Shown here one piece after another: positions 25,335 to 32,286 of a stretch of 64,000 bases of DNA. Where the stretch lies: positions 1 through 64,000 of the forward strand of contig NZ_JBNAGJ010000003.1 in assembly GCF_049803795.1 (NCBI RefSeq), in the 5' to 3' direction. A model generated the notes under the pieces. That model was not told the origin of the DNA and searched no databases. It saw only the letters and a program-made list of their open reading frames with translations. Both the position numbers and the translations under genes were made by a program. The DNA is from Thalassobius sp002708925. Its GTDB lineage: Bacteria; Pseudomonadota; Alphaproteobacteria; Rhodobacterales; Rhodobacteraceae. Every line of letters starts with the position of its first letter. Positions within the stretch are counted from its first letter, which is position 1.

Positions 25335-26768
25335 TCAATCCATCACATAGCCATAAGAGCCGCTGAAATCCTGCCGGGCGACCTCGCCGGCGGCACCTTT
25401 CAGGCGGCGGCTGTTGTCGCGGGCGACCTTGCCGTTCAGGAACAGGTCTTTTTCCGAGGGCGGGGTGATGCGGTCGGTCGGCAGGGCCAGAACCTCGCCG
25501 CGGGTCGGGGTCACCAGATGGGCGGTGACGATGATCACCAGCTCAGACTGCGAGCGCTGATACTGCGCGCTGCGGAACAGCGTGCCCAGGATCGGGATGT
25601 CGCCCAGCCACGGCACCTGGCCGTTGGTGTCGATGAATTCATCCTGCAAAAGCCCGGCAATCGCAAAGCTTTCGCCATCGCGCATTTCCACCGTGGTCGA
25701 GGTTTCGCGGCGGCGGAACGCATCAATGGTAAAGGCGTTCGAGGTAAACCCGTTCGTCGGATCCACCGAGGACACGGCGGCCTCTAGCTCTAGGTTGATC
25801 AGATCGCCGTCCACCACACGGGGGATGAAGTTCAGCTCGACACCGAAGGGTTTGAATTCAACCGTGACCGAGCCGTTATCCTGCGCAACCGGGATGGGAT
25901 ATTCGCCGCCCGCCAGGAACTTGGCCTCCTGGCCCGACAGCGCGGTCAGGTTCGGTTCGGCCAGGGTGCGCACGACGCCTTTGGTTTCCAGTGCTTCCAG
26001 CAGCACGCCCACTTCGACCGACCCGGCCGAGAAACCGAACAGCATGGCACCGTTTGCTTCAGAGGTGGAGGGGATCACGCCGCCCAGCGAATTGCCCTGC
26101 GAGCCCGAGTTGTTATTGGTGTTTGTCCCGCCCGAAACATTGGCATTCCCGCCCAGGATACCGCCATCCAGCGCCAATGAGGTGCTAAGCGATTTGGACA
26201 CGTTGCGCTCCATCTCGGCGAAGCGGACTTTCAGCATGACCTGTTGCACGCCGCCGACGCTCATCAGGTTGGACACGCGTTGCGGGGCATAGCGTTCAGC
26301 CAGGTCCAGCGCCCGTTGCAGCCGCGCCGAGGACGACACGGTGCCCGACAGGACGATGCCGTCATTGGCGGTGCGGACCTCGATTTTCTCGCCGGGCAGG
26401 ATCTGCCGCAGGCGTTCCTTGAATTCGGTGATGTCGGCGGCCACCACAACATCCACGTTCGTCATCAACCGCCCCGAGGCATCCAGAATCGTCAGCGTGG
26501 TGATACCGGGCGATTTGCCCAGCACATAGATCGTGCGATCCGACAAAGAGGAAATATCCGCAATCTCGGGGTTGGCGATGGACAGCTCGGCGAAAGGAGA
26601 GTCGCTCTCGACCACGATAGCCCGGTTCATCGGTACATTCAGCGAAGAGGACGTTCCGCGTTTGACAACGCGCAATGTCTCGGCCTGCACCGGAGCGGGG
26701 ATGCTGCTAACAGCAAATGCCAGGGACAGCCCCAGAGTGGCTGCTTGGAAAAACGTCGCGATTTTCAT
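25335..26768 (-). CDS. cpaC: Flp pilus secretin RcpA/CpaC
   Basis: The outer-membrane channel for the Flp pilus, 477 residues. A signal peptide ends near residue 27 (APVQAETLR). It is followed by a BON-type segment (about 100-170), N-terminal secretin domains and the C-terminal secretin domain with VPWLGDIPILGTLFRS (about 425). A glycine/asparagine-rich insertion lies near residues 225-255 (GGTNTNNNSGSQGN). The start at 26768 (MKIATFFQA) gives a proper signal peptide. The 218-bp gap to rcpC suggests a separate promoter or RNA processing. Confidence 0.94.
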   Translation of the reverse strand: MKIATFFQAATLGLSLAFAVSSIPAPVQAETLRVVKRGTSSSLNVPMNRAIVVESDSPFAELSIANPEIADISSLSDRTIYVLGKSPGITTLTILDASGRLMTNVDVVVAADITEFKERLRQILPGEKIEVRTANDGIVLSGTVSSSARLQRALDLAERYAPQRVSNLMSVGGVQQVMLKVRFAEMERNVSKSLSTSLALDGGILGGNANVSGGTNTNNNSGSQGNSLGGVIPSTSEANGAMLFGFSAGSVEVGVLLEALETKGVVRTLAEPNLTALSGQEAKFLAGGEYPIPVAQDNGSVTVEFKPFGVELNFIPRVVDGDLINLELEAAVSSVDPTNGFTSNAFTIDAFRRRETSTTVEMRDGESFAIAGLLQDEFIDTNGQVPWLGDIPILGTLFRSAQYQRSQSELVIIVTAHLVTPTRGEVLALPTDRITPPSEKDLFLNGKVARDNSRRLKGAAGEVARQDFSGSYGYVMD

Positions 26769-26817
26769 GTGACCTGCCTCTTCGATCACGCCTCGGAAAT
26801 GGGTCTTTGCGCCCGTA

Positions 26818-26847
26818 TTTCCCGCCACCATGCGCGAAAACGGGAAA
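26818..26847. other. Inverted repeat in the rcpC-rcpA gap
   Basis: The arms TTTCCCG and CGGGAAA, 16 bp apart, lie 50-79 bp upstream of the secretin start. There is no U-run, so a terminator is unlikely. An operator or a processing hairpin is possible. The rest of the gap (26769-26986) shows no other feature I can support. Confidence 0.35.
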
Positions 26848-26986
26848 CTTTGCAAGAATCAATGGGTTCGAGCGCGATTCTGATGTGAAACTGCGGACCG
26901 CCCCCGAAATTCTGCGGCGAAAATGCAACGGGACGACCAGGCTATGGCCGCCCCGCATGTTCTGCGATCTGCTGCACACTGCGTGC

Positions 26987-27859
26987 TTAGTTGGTGCAGG
27001 GGATCGGAATTTCCACCACGTTCGAACCGCGGCGCGTCTTGATCGTGCAGACCTCTTCTTTCTTGGCGATCTGCTGTTCGATCACCGGGGCCTCGTCCTT
27101 CAGACCCAGCAAAGACCGCATGTCCACCTCGACCGATTGGGCGATGCTGTCATCCTCGGCGCCGACCAGGGCCAGCGACAGACGGCCGGTGGATTGCGCC
27201 TGAGCCAGCGCGGCCACCTGCTGCGAGTTCGCCGACACGGTGACGGTACGGGCGATCTCGGCCTCGGTTTTGTCGCCATTGGCGGTCTGGTCCACGGCGA
27301 TCAGCTTGATATTGGGCTGGATCAGCTTGGTGAATTCGCGGCGGTCGTTCATCACCACGCCGGGCACTTCGCCGGTCCAGTAGACATCCACGACATCCCC
27401 AGGGCGCAGGAAGCCCGAAACCCCCGTGGCCACGTCCACCTTGATCGTAAAGGCGCGCATCCCCGGTTTCAGCCGCGAGGTCAGGCCCGCGTCTTCCCCC
27501 GGTTCGGTGACTTTGATGGCCAGGATGGGTTCGTTGGGTTCCATCGCCCGCAGCACCACGCGGCGCATGTCGGGGTTTTTAGGGTCCGGGAACAGTGAAT
27601 CCGCCGTCAGGAAGGCCCCCTCGGGCATCGCTTGTTCGGGCCATTTCACGAACCGGACGTCCTCGGTTTTCAGCGACTCGCCATAGCGCAGCGCGCGTTT
27701 GGCAACGATGACATCGACGGTTTTGATCACCTCGGCCTGGGCGGCATTGGCATGGGCCAGCTGCGTCTGGAAGTCCGAGATGTAATTCTTGGCCATGTAG
27801 ACGGCGAAGCCTGCCAGGGCCAGCCCTGCGATCAGAACAAGTCCAAAGACTGCACGCAT
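26987..27859 (-). CDS. cpaB: Flp pilus assembly protein RcpC/CpaB
   Basis: A 290-residue inner-membrane/periplasmic protein with one N-terminal membrane anchor (about residues 3-24). It has a SAF domain (VDVIVAKRALRYGESL near residue 50) and the RcpC/CpaB C-terminal domain with GVSGFLRPGDVVDVYWTG (about 136). It is thought to stabilise the secretin. I start at 27859 (MRAVFGLVL), after an AAAGGAAAAG ribosome site. It is the first gene of the main tad transcript, and a pilin-promoter-like element lies about 70-90 bp upstream. Confidence 0.93.
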   Translation of the reverse strand: MRAVFGLVLIAGLALAGFAVYMAKNYISDFQTQLAHANAAQAEVIKTVDVIVAKRALRYGESLKTEDVRFVKWPEQAMPEGAFLTADSLFPDPKNPDMRRVVLRAMEPNEPILAIKVTEPGEDAGLTSRLKPGMRAFTIKVDVATGVSGFLRPGDVVDVYWTGEVPGVVMNDRREFTKLIQPNIKLIAVDQTANGDKTEAEIARTVTVSANSQQVAALAQAQSTGRLSLALVGAEDDSIAQSVEVDMRSLLGLKDEAPVIEQQIAKKEEVCTIKTRRGSNVVEIPIPCTN

Positions 27860-27925
27860 GTCTTTTCCTTTCGTTATTCTTCTGCCTCGAATCCGGTCAT
27901 GCCGGGTTTCAGCTGTCAGATGTAG

Positions 27926-27950
27926 CAGCCGATTGTGGCGGAATGTGGCC
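27926..27950 (-). promoter_or_regulatory. Pilin-box-like element upstream of rcpC
   Basis: The plus-strand text AGCAGCCGATTGTGGCGGAA then TGTGGCC resembles the pilin boxes at 28344 and 29586 (AGCCACCCGATT...GGGCGAGA...GGGGCG). It has two TGGCS words 10 bp apart instead of 11. It lies 67-91 bp upstream of the rcpC start codon. It is less certain than the pilin boxes because it is more diverged. Confidence 0.4.
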
Positions 27951-27981
27951 GGGTAGGGGACAGTTTGGCGACCCCACATAA

Positions 27982-28008
27982 AAAGAGCCGCGACGGGCGC
28001 GGCTCTTT
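27982..28008 (-). terminator. Terminator of flp pilin gene 1
   Basis: A perfect 11-bp stem AAAGAGCCGCG/CGCGGCTCTTT with loop ACGGG. Read on the minus strand it ends in CTTTTTATG. It lies 36 bp after the pilin stop. Confidence 0.85.
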
Positions 28009-28044
28009 CAAATCTCACGTCAGGCCAGTGTGGCCTGCCCCGGC

Positions 28045-28239
28045 TTACGAGCCGATGGTGGTGGTGGCGTCGGCCGAGTTCAGGGCAGTCGTCATCTCGG
28101 TGGTCAGGCCCGAGGTGGAGGTCTCAACTGCGGTGAAGGCTGCAACGCCCAGGCCCACGACGGCTGCGGTCAGAACGACCCAGTCAACAGTCACGGCGCC
28201 GTTTTCGTCTTTGCGGAAGTTTTTGATGAACTTGATCAT
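28045..28239 (-). CDS. flp: Flp-type pilin, copy 1
   Basis: A 64-residue Flp (type IVb) prepilin, the major subunit of the Tad pilus. The short basic leader MIKFIKNFRKDENG ends at a Gly-Ala processing site, followed by the hydrophobic helix AVTVDWVVLTAAVVGLGVAA. The usual Flp glutamate at position +5 of the mature protein is aspartate here (GAVTVDW), as is the tyrosine a tryptophan. The mature pilin is about 50 residues and ends ADATTTIGS. It has its own AAGGGAC ribosome site, terminator and upstream box, so it is monocistronic. Confidence 0.93.
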   Translation of the reverse strand: MIKFIKNFRKDENGAVTVDWVVLTAAVVGLGVAAFTAVETSTSGLTTEMTTALNSADATTTIGS

Positions 28240-28343
28240 GGTTTTGTCCCTTCAGGATTAGTCTAGGTTTCAGTGTCTTCCAGGGTGGCGTGGTGCAGTC
28301 TGGGCTCTCTCTGTTTCCGTCCTGCTGCCTCCTTGGCATGGGT

Positions 28344-28383
28344 ATAATTAGCCACCCGATTCAGGCGAGATTTGGGCGCGATT
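28344..28383 (-). promoter_or_regulatory. Pilin box upstream of flp copy 1
   Basis: A 40-bp segment beginning ATAATTAGCCACCCGATT on the plus strand is 36/40 identical to 29586-29625 upstream of copy 3. It contains AGGCG and GGGCG words starting 11 bp apart (28363 and 28374). It ends 105 bp upstream of the pilin start. It is a likely regulator site with a promoter, but which edge is the -10 is not clear. Confidence 0.6.
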
Positions 28384-28466
28384 GGTACAATTCTGAAGAA
28401 TTTCTTAATCCTTTTCGCGGCATCTCGGGTTTCTGCGCGGCCCTTGGTGTGGGCCCCGGAATCAAG

Positions 28467-28492
28467 AAGAGCCGCGACATGCGCGGCTCTTT
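28467..28492 (-). terminator. Terminator of flp pilin gene 2
   Basis: The stem AAGAGCCGCG/CGCGGCTCTT with loop ACATG. Read on the minus strand the U-run is short (CTCTTCTTG), weaker than in copies 1 and 3. Confidence 0.75.
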
Positions 28493-28528
28493 CAAATCTC
28501 ACGTCAGGCCGGTGTGGCCTGCCCCGGC

Positions 28529-28723
28529 TTACGAGCCGATGGTGGTGGTGGCGTCGGCCGAGTTCAGGGCAGTCGTCATCTCGGTGGTCAGGCCCGAGGT
28601 GGAGGTTTCAACTGCGGTGAAGGCTGCAACGCCCAGGCCCACGACGGCTGCGGTCAGAACGACCCAGTCAACAGTCACGGCGCCGTTTTCGTCTTTGCGG
28701 AAGTTTTTGATGAACTTGATCAT
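28529..28723 (-). CDS. flp: Flp-type pilin, copy 2
   Basis: This encodes exactly the same 64 residues as copy 1 (basic leader, Gly-Ala cleavage site, DW in place of the usual EY, tail ending TTTIGS). It is DNA-identical to copy 3 in the coding region. The start at 28723 is fixed by the AAGGGAC ribosome site shared with copy 1. The longer frame to 28819 reads through the leader region and was rejected. It has its own terminator and a diverged upstream box at about 28823. Confidence 0.93.
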   Translation of the reverse strand: MIKFIKNFRKDENGAVTVDWVVLTAAVVGLGVAAFTAVETSTSGLTTEMTTALNSADATTTIGS

Positions 28724-28822
28724 GGTTTTGTCCCTTCGGAGTTTGGTTGGACCGCCTCGGCGTTTCGGGCCTCTCTCACTTGCCCCGTCGCTGCGGTATG
28801 GTTGAAGATTGATGTTCAATTC

Positions 28823-28838
28823 TGGCCGGAGTTGGGCA
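28823..28838 (-). promoter_or_regulatory. Diverged pilin box upstream of flp copy 2
   Basis: TGGCCGGAGTTGGGCA carries TGGCC and GGGCA words 11 bp apart. Flanking matches to the other boxes include GGTATG, CTCTCTCACTTGCCCCGTCG and the overall spacing to the start codon (about 100 bp). It is weaker than the copy 1 and 3 boxes. Confidence 0.4.
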
Positions 28839-28892
28839 GGATCAGACCGATTTCGAGGAAATTAGAGAACTTTTCCGTGCCCGGTTTGCGCG

Positions 28893-29087
28893 TTAGCTGC
28901 CAAAGGTCGTGGTGGCGTCAGCCGTGTTCAAAGCGGTCTGAGTGCGTCCGCTGACCGTGCCGACGGGTTCTTCGACCAGGGGCACGATGGCGATGATCAG
29001 GCCGATGATGCCGGCGGTGATCACAACCCAGTCAATGGTGACGGCACCATTTTCGTCTTTGCTGAATTTCAGTTTCCGTAGTGCCAT
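28893..29087 (-). CDS. flp: Divergent Flp-type pilin
   Basis: A fourth 64-residue pilin-like protein with leader MALRKLKFSKDENG and the same Gly-Ala site and DW residues (GAVTIDWVVITAGIIGLIIA). The mature part differs from the other three (PLVEEPVGTVSGRTQTALNT) but shares the ending ADATTTFGS. It could be a minor pilin, tip subunit or alternative major pilin. The start at 29087 is chosen by the leader length of its neighbours and a GAGAGGG ribosome site. It has its own upstream box, and no terminator of the shared type follows it. Confidence 0.9.
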   Translation of the reverse strand: MALRKLKFSKDENGAVTIDWVVITAGIIGLIIAIVPLVEEPVGTVSGRTQTALNTADATTTFGS

Positions 29088-29173
29088 TCGTGTAACCCTC
29101 TCTGGCAGTGATCTTACCTGTGCGCGGGTGCCCCGCCGTTCCGCTAGGATGATTGAACCCATTGTCGAAAGCC

Positions 29174-29189
29174 GGGCGCAAATAGGGCG
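29174..29189 (-). promoter_or_regulatory. Pilin box upstream of the divergent flp gene
   Basis: GGGCGCAAATAGGGCG contains two GGGCG words starting exactly 11 bp apart. It is flanked by an A/T-rich AAATT and lies 87-102 bp upstream of the start codon, the same spacing as for the other pilin genes. Confidence 0.5.
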
Positions 29190-29212
29190 AAATTTCATCC
29201 GATTGATAAAAT

Positions 29213-29228
29213 CCGACGTATATGTCGG
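29213..29228. other. Short palindrome upstream of the divergent pilin gene
   Basis: CCGACGTATATGTCGG is an inverted repeat (5-bp arms) followed on the minus strand by GATTTTATC. It may be a second terminator behind flp copy 3 or part of the divergent pilin's promoter region. Confidence 0.4.
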
Positions 29229-29237
29229 CTTTCATAA

Positions 29238-29264
29238 AAAGAGCCGCGACATGCGCGGCTCTTT
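29238..29264 (-). terminator. Terminator of flp pilin gene 3
   Basis: The stem AAAGAGCCGCG/CGCGGCTCTTT with loop ACATG, ending on the minus strand in CTTTTTATG, 36 bp after the pilin stop. It is the same element as for copy 1. Confidence 0.85.
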
Positions 29265-29300
29265 CAAATCTCACGTCAGGCCGGTGCGGCCCGCCCCGGC

Positions 29301-29495
29301 TTACGAGCCGATGGTGGTGGTGGCGTCGGCCGAGTTCAGGGCAGTCGTCATCTCGGTGGTCAGGCCCGAGGTGGAGGTTTCAACTGCGGTGAAGGCTGCA
29401 ACGCCCAGGCCCACGACGGCTGCGGTCAGAACGACCCAGTCAACAGTCACGGCGCCGTTTTCGTCTTTGCGGAAGTTTTTGATGAACTTGATCAT
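29301..29495 (-). CDS. flp: Flp-type pilin, copy 3
   Basis: The third identical copy of the 64-residue pilin, base-for-base equal to copy 2 in the coding region. Only the ribosome-site side differs (AAAGGAC with spacer TAACACC before the ATG), so its translation rate may not equal that of copies 1 and 2. The start at 29495 is set by the common leader. It is the outermost gene of the tad locus, 342 bp from the divergently transcribed lytic transglycosylase gene. Confidence 0.93.
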   Translation of the reverse strand: MIKFIKNFRKDENGAVTVDWVVLTAAVVGLGVAAFTAVETSTSGLTTEMTTALNSADATTTIGS

Positions 29496-29837
29496 GGTGT
29501 TAGTCCTTTGAAATAGGTTGCTCAGTTTCCCACCCCGGCGACAGTGGGCTGCCTCTCTCTGTGCCCGCTCCGTCGTGGTATGCTCATAATTAGCCACCCG
29601 ATTTGGGCGAGAGTGGGGCGCGATTTCAGCAAAAATGTTGTTTTAGTAAAAATCGTTAAGAAATCCTTCATACATTTGAAAATAAACGATAATTTTTCAT
29701 GCAGGGCGCCGGGCGGCTGGCCGCGAACCGCTGATTGTGGCAGAAAATCCCGAATTGGGGCGGCAAATCCGGCTCCACTCTGGCTTGTGGGCCCGTTTTC
29801 TGAGACACTTGGACAAAACAAACCGAGCAGCAGAACC
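29496..29837. other. Divergent intergenic region between flp copy 3 and the lytic transglycosylase
   Basis: This 342-bp gap contains the copy 3 pilin box at 29586-29625 (GGGCG words at 29605 and 29616, 11 bp apart). It also holds an A/T-rich stretch (about 29630-29700, with TTAGTAAAAATCGTTAAG, a partial CtrA-like sequence with wrong spacing). The transglycosylase promoter must lie in the right part. I see no gene in it. A long plus-strand frame starting at 29544 is just the open upstream extension of the transglycosylase. Confidence 0.55.
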
Positions 29838-30644
29838 ATGAAAACCGCGAAACGGCTGTGCGGCGCCGTGCTGGCGCTGTTGATGGCAGGCAGTTCAGGT
29901 GCCGAAACCCCGGCACCTTTTCCCGATTTCACATTCAAACGGGTAAAGCCGCCCAGTGGCAGCGGCAAACGCATCACCGTGCAGATTGCGCCCAAACCCG
30001 CGCAGGTGCAGCCACAAGCCACCGCGATGGCCACTGCCCCCGCTGCGACGGCCACGGCATATGACTGGTTCTGGCAGCATGTCTCGCCCGAGCTGGCTGC
30101 CAGTGGGCCGGGGCGGCTGGAGCCGGCCTTGATTCACCTGGCCAACCCGCCGGCGGGTACGGGGGTGGCGGCCCCGCGTTTGCAGACCTTGCTGCGGATT
30201 GCCCGCGAACGGAATGCCGAGCTGCTGTTGAACACGGTCGGCACCGGGGTTTCGCCGGCCTTGGTTCTGGCGGTGATCGCGGTGGAATCGGGCGGGCGCG
30301 CGGATGCGGTCAGCGGGGCCGGGGCCGAAGGGCTGATGCAGTTGATCCCGGCCACCGCGGATCGGTTCGGGGTTTCGGATGCGCTTGAACCCGCGCAGAA
30401 CATCAAGGGCGGCACGGCCTATCTGGACTGGCTGCTGACCGAATTTGACGGCGACCCGATCCTGGCGCTGGCCGCCTATAACGCCGGGGAAAACGCTGTG
30501 CGCAAACATGCCGGCGTGCCGCCATTCCCCGAAACGCGGGCCTATGTGCCCAAGGTTCTGGCCGCTTATGCCGCCGCGCGGGGGCTGTGCCGGACGCCTC
30601 CGCAGCTGATTTCGGACGGCTGCGTGTTCAACCTGCCGCGCTAG
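29838..30644 (+). CDS. Soluble lytic transglycosylase-like protein (SLT family)
   Basis: Cleaves peptidoglycan glycan strands in the periplasm. The 268-residue protein has a signal peptide (about residues 1-22, ending SSGAETP), a proline/alanine-rich spacer and a C-terminal SLT domain. The catalytic glutamate is in VIAVESGGRADAVS (about residue 155). It is followed by GAEGLMQLIPATA and the ALAAYNAGENAV block. The start at 29838 gives the signal peptide. It lies next to the Flp pilus genes, so it may open the cell wall for the pilus, though no linkage beyond adjacency is seen. Its end overlaps the convergent LysR gene by 17 bp. Confidence 0.92.
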   Translation: MKTAKRLCGAVLALLMAGSSGAETPAPFPDFTFKRVKPPSGSGKRITVQIAPKPAQVQPQATAMATAPAATATAYDWFWQHVSPELAASGPGRLEPALIHLANPPAGTGVAAPRLQTLLRIARERNAELLLNTVGTGVSPALVLAVIAVESGGRADAVSGAGAEGLMQLIPATADRFGVSDALEPAQNIKGGTAYLDWLLTEFDGDPILALAAYNAGENAVRKHAGVPPFPETRAYVPKVLAAYAAARGLCRTPPQLISDGCVFNLPR

Positions 30645-31521
30645 ATGGCGGCCGGGGCAGCCCGTCCAGAAACGCCTGCGTGATCGGATTGCGGATTTTG
30701 GTGTTGGGCCACACGGCATGGACAGGCATCGGATCGACCGACCAGCCGGGCAGCACTGGCCGCAGCTCTCCGGTTTGCAATTGCGCCCTGACGAAATGCG
30801 CGGGGGGCGACGCGACGCCGACGCCCAGCACCGCCAGATCCGTCATTGCCTCGATACTGTCCACCACCACATTGCCCGATTGCGCGACCTGCACCTGGCG
30901 TCCGTCGCGATGGGTCATCCGGCGTTTGGCTGGCAGGCGTTCGAAGCGGATCCAGCACAGATTAGACAGATCGCCCGGCTGCTCCAGCCTGGGAACGCGC
31001 CGCAGAAATTCGGGGCTGGCCACCAAAGCGCGGGGCATCGTCCAGATGCGTTTGCAAGTCAGCGCCGAGCTTTGCATCTCTCCGGTTCGGAAGGCCAGAT
31101 CAAAGCGATCCGCGATCAGGTCGGCGTGCCGGCGATCATAGTTCAGCGTCAGCTCGACCTGCGGATGATCCAGGGCGAATTGCGCGATATGCGTGGACAG
31201 AAAAGAATGCGCCAGCGCCGAGGTCAGCGTGATGCGCAGCGTACCGGACAGGCCGCCATCGGGGGTGCGCACCTGATGCAGGCCGCGCTGCGCGGCGTTC
31301 AGCATGTCCTGGGCCGCCGTGAACAGCGCGCGCCCGTCCTCTGTCAGGCTCAGCCGCCGCGTGGAGCGATAGAGCAACGGGCGCCCCAGCTCTGATTCCA
31401 GCGCGCTGACGTGATAGCTGACAGCTGAGGGCGCCAGATCCAGCGCTGCCGCGGCCCCCCGAAAAGAGCCCTGCCGCACGGTTTCCGCAAACACGGCCAA
31501 GGATTTTAAACGGTCGATCAT
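30628..31521 (-). CDS. LysR-family transcriptional regulator
   Basis: A 297-residue LysR protein. The N-terminal helix-turn-helix (about residues 18-38, GSFRGAAAALDLAPSAVSYH) is followed by the dimer helix and the effector domain (from about residue 90). It is transcribed away from the LysE-type exporter gene at 31604 with 82 bp between them. That is the classic arrangement in which such a regulator controls the exporter in response to an amino acid. The ligand is unknown. Confidence 0.92.
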   Translation of the reverse strand: MIDRLKSLAVFAETVRQGSFRGAAAALDLAPSAVSYHVSALESELGRPLLYRSTRRLSLTEDGRALFTAAQDMLNAAQRGLHQVRTPDGGLSGTLRITLTSALAHSFLSTHIAQFALDHPQVELTLNYDRRHADLIADRFDLAFRTGEMQSSALTCKRIWTMPRALVASPEFLRRVPRLEQPGDLSNLCWIRFERLPAKRRMTHRDGRQVQVAQSGNVVVDSIEAMTDLAVLGVGVASPPAHFVRAQLQTGELRPVLPGWSVDPMPVHAVWPNTKIRNPITQAFLDGLPRPPSSAAG

Positions 31522-31603
31522 TGTTCAGATTATTCGATCAGTCTGTACATATTGGTCAGCCTAACGCGTCGGCCTGAGGTTTGCTAGATCGGTTCAAAAC
31601 CCA

Positions 31604-32209
31604 ATGAGGCCCCGCGTGACCGATATTTTCGCCAAGCTTGTATTCGCCCTGACGCTGTCTGTTGCGCCAGGTCCGGTGAACCTGATTACCCTGTCCACCG
31701 GGCTGAATCACGGGGCCCGCAGCGCTCTGGGATTCGTGTTCGGAGCAACGGCGGGGTTTACGCTGCTGCTGGCGCTGATCGGGTTGGGCGCGCAGGCGGT
31801 GGCGGATCAGGCGCAGGCGGTTTTTGACGTCCTGGCCGTGTTGGGCGCGGGGCTGATCCTGTATTTCGGTGTCGGCCTGCTGCGATCCGATGGCGCACAG
31901 GACGCGGCTGCCGCGCCGGTGCCCTCGGCCTGGCAGGGGGCCGCGTTGCAATGGCTGAACCCCAAGGCCTGGGGCGCGTGTCTGGCCTCGGTCTCGCTGT
32001 TCGATTTGCAAGACAGCCCTGGCGCGCTTTGGGCGTTTGTGGCGATGTATTTTGTCGCTTGTTTTGTGGGGGTTGGCAGTTGGGCGCTGTTCGGCGCGCA
32101 GGCCGAGCGTTGGCTGAATACCGCCGCCCGCCGCCGGGTGTTCAACCGTATTCTGGGCAGTATTCTATGTGTCATGGCGGCGCTTTTCCTGCTTCAGGGG
32201 CTGCGCTGA
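31604..32209 (+). CDS. LysE/RhtB-family amino-acid exporter
   Basis: A 201-residue inner-membrane exporter with about six helices. The family signature APGPVNLITLSTGLNHGAR (about residues 21-39) is followed by GATAGFTLLLALIGLG. WLNPKAWGACLAS lies near residue 116. Members pump out amino acids or homoserine lactones. I keep the ATG at 31604. A GTG 12 bp downstream (MTDIFAKLV) is equally possible. Its regulator is probably the divergent LysR gene. Confidence 0.9.
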   Translation: MRPRVTDIFAKLVFALTLSVAPGPVNLITLSTGLNHGARSALGFVFGATAGFTLLLALIGLGAQAVADQAQAVFDVLAVLGAGLILYFGVGLLRSDGAQDAAAAPVPSAWQGAALQWLNPKAWGACLASVSLFDLQDSPGALWAFVAMYFVACFVGVGSWALFGAQAERWLNTAARRRVFNRILGSILCVMAALFLLQGLR

Positions 32210-32238
32210 CGCATACTGCAAGGGCTGTGCTGACGCAC

Positions 32239-32268
32239 AAGGCCCGGCCGTAGGGGGCCGGGCCTTGC
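32239..32268. terminator. Strong hairpin between LysE and scoB
   Basis: A perfect 12-bp stem CAAGGCCCGGCC/GGCCGGGCCTTG with loop GTAGGG lies between two convergent genes (ends 32209 and 32287). There is no long U-run, but position and strength fit a shared terminator. Confidence 0.75.
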
Positions 32269-32286
32269 CTGTTGAATCAAAGAGGA

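Larger units (their letters stand above)
27982..29501. repeat. Triplicated pilin-gene repeat unit (three near-identical ~260-bp copies)
   Basis: Three direct copies span 27982-28253, 28467-28737 and 29238-29501, each with one flp gene, its ribosome-site side and its own terminator. Coding parts of copies 2 and 3 are identical over 195 bp. Copy 1 differs by one silent base (GAGACC against GAAACC). The 3' flank ending in the hairpin is also nearly identical. This is either very recent duplication or ongoing gene conversion. The sequences between copies are largely different apart from the promoter box. Confidence 0.9.

Noticed and set aside
28290..29511. Plus-strand frames sharing the block KKSRDMRGSFKSHVRP in several places
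   Set aside because: The repeated block is the antisense of the triplicated pilin genes and terminators, so the similarity only reflects the DNA duplication.
29640..29665. Second CtrA site before the lytic transglycosylase
   Set aside because: The TTAG/TTAA halves are spaced 9 bp, not 7, and one half is imperfect.
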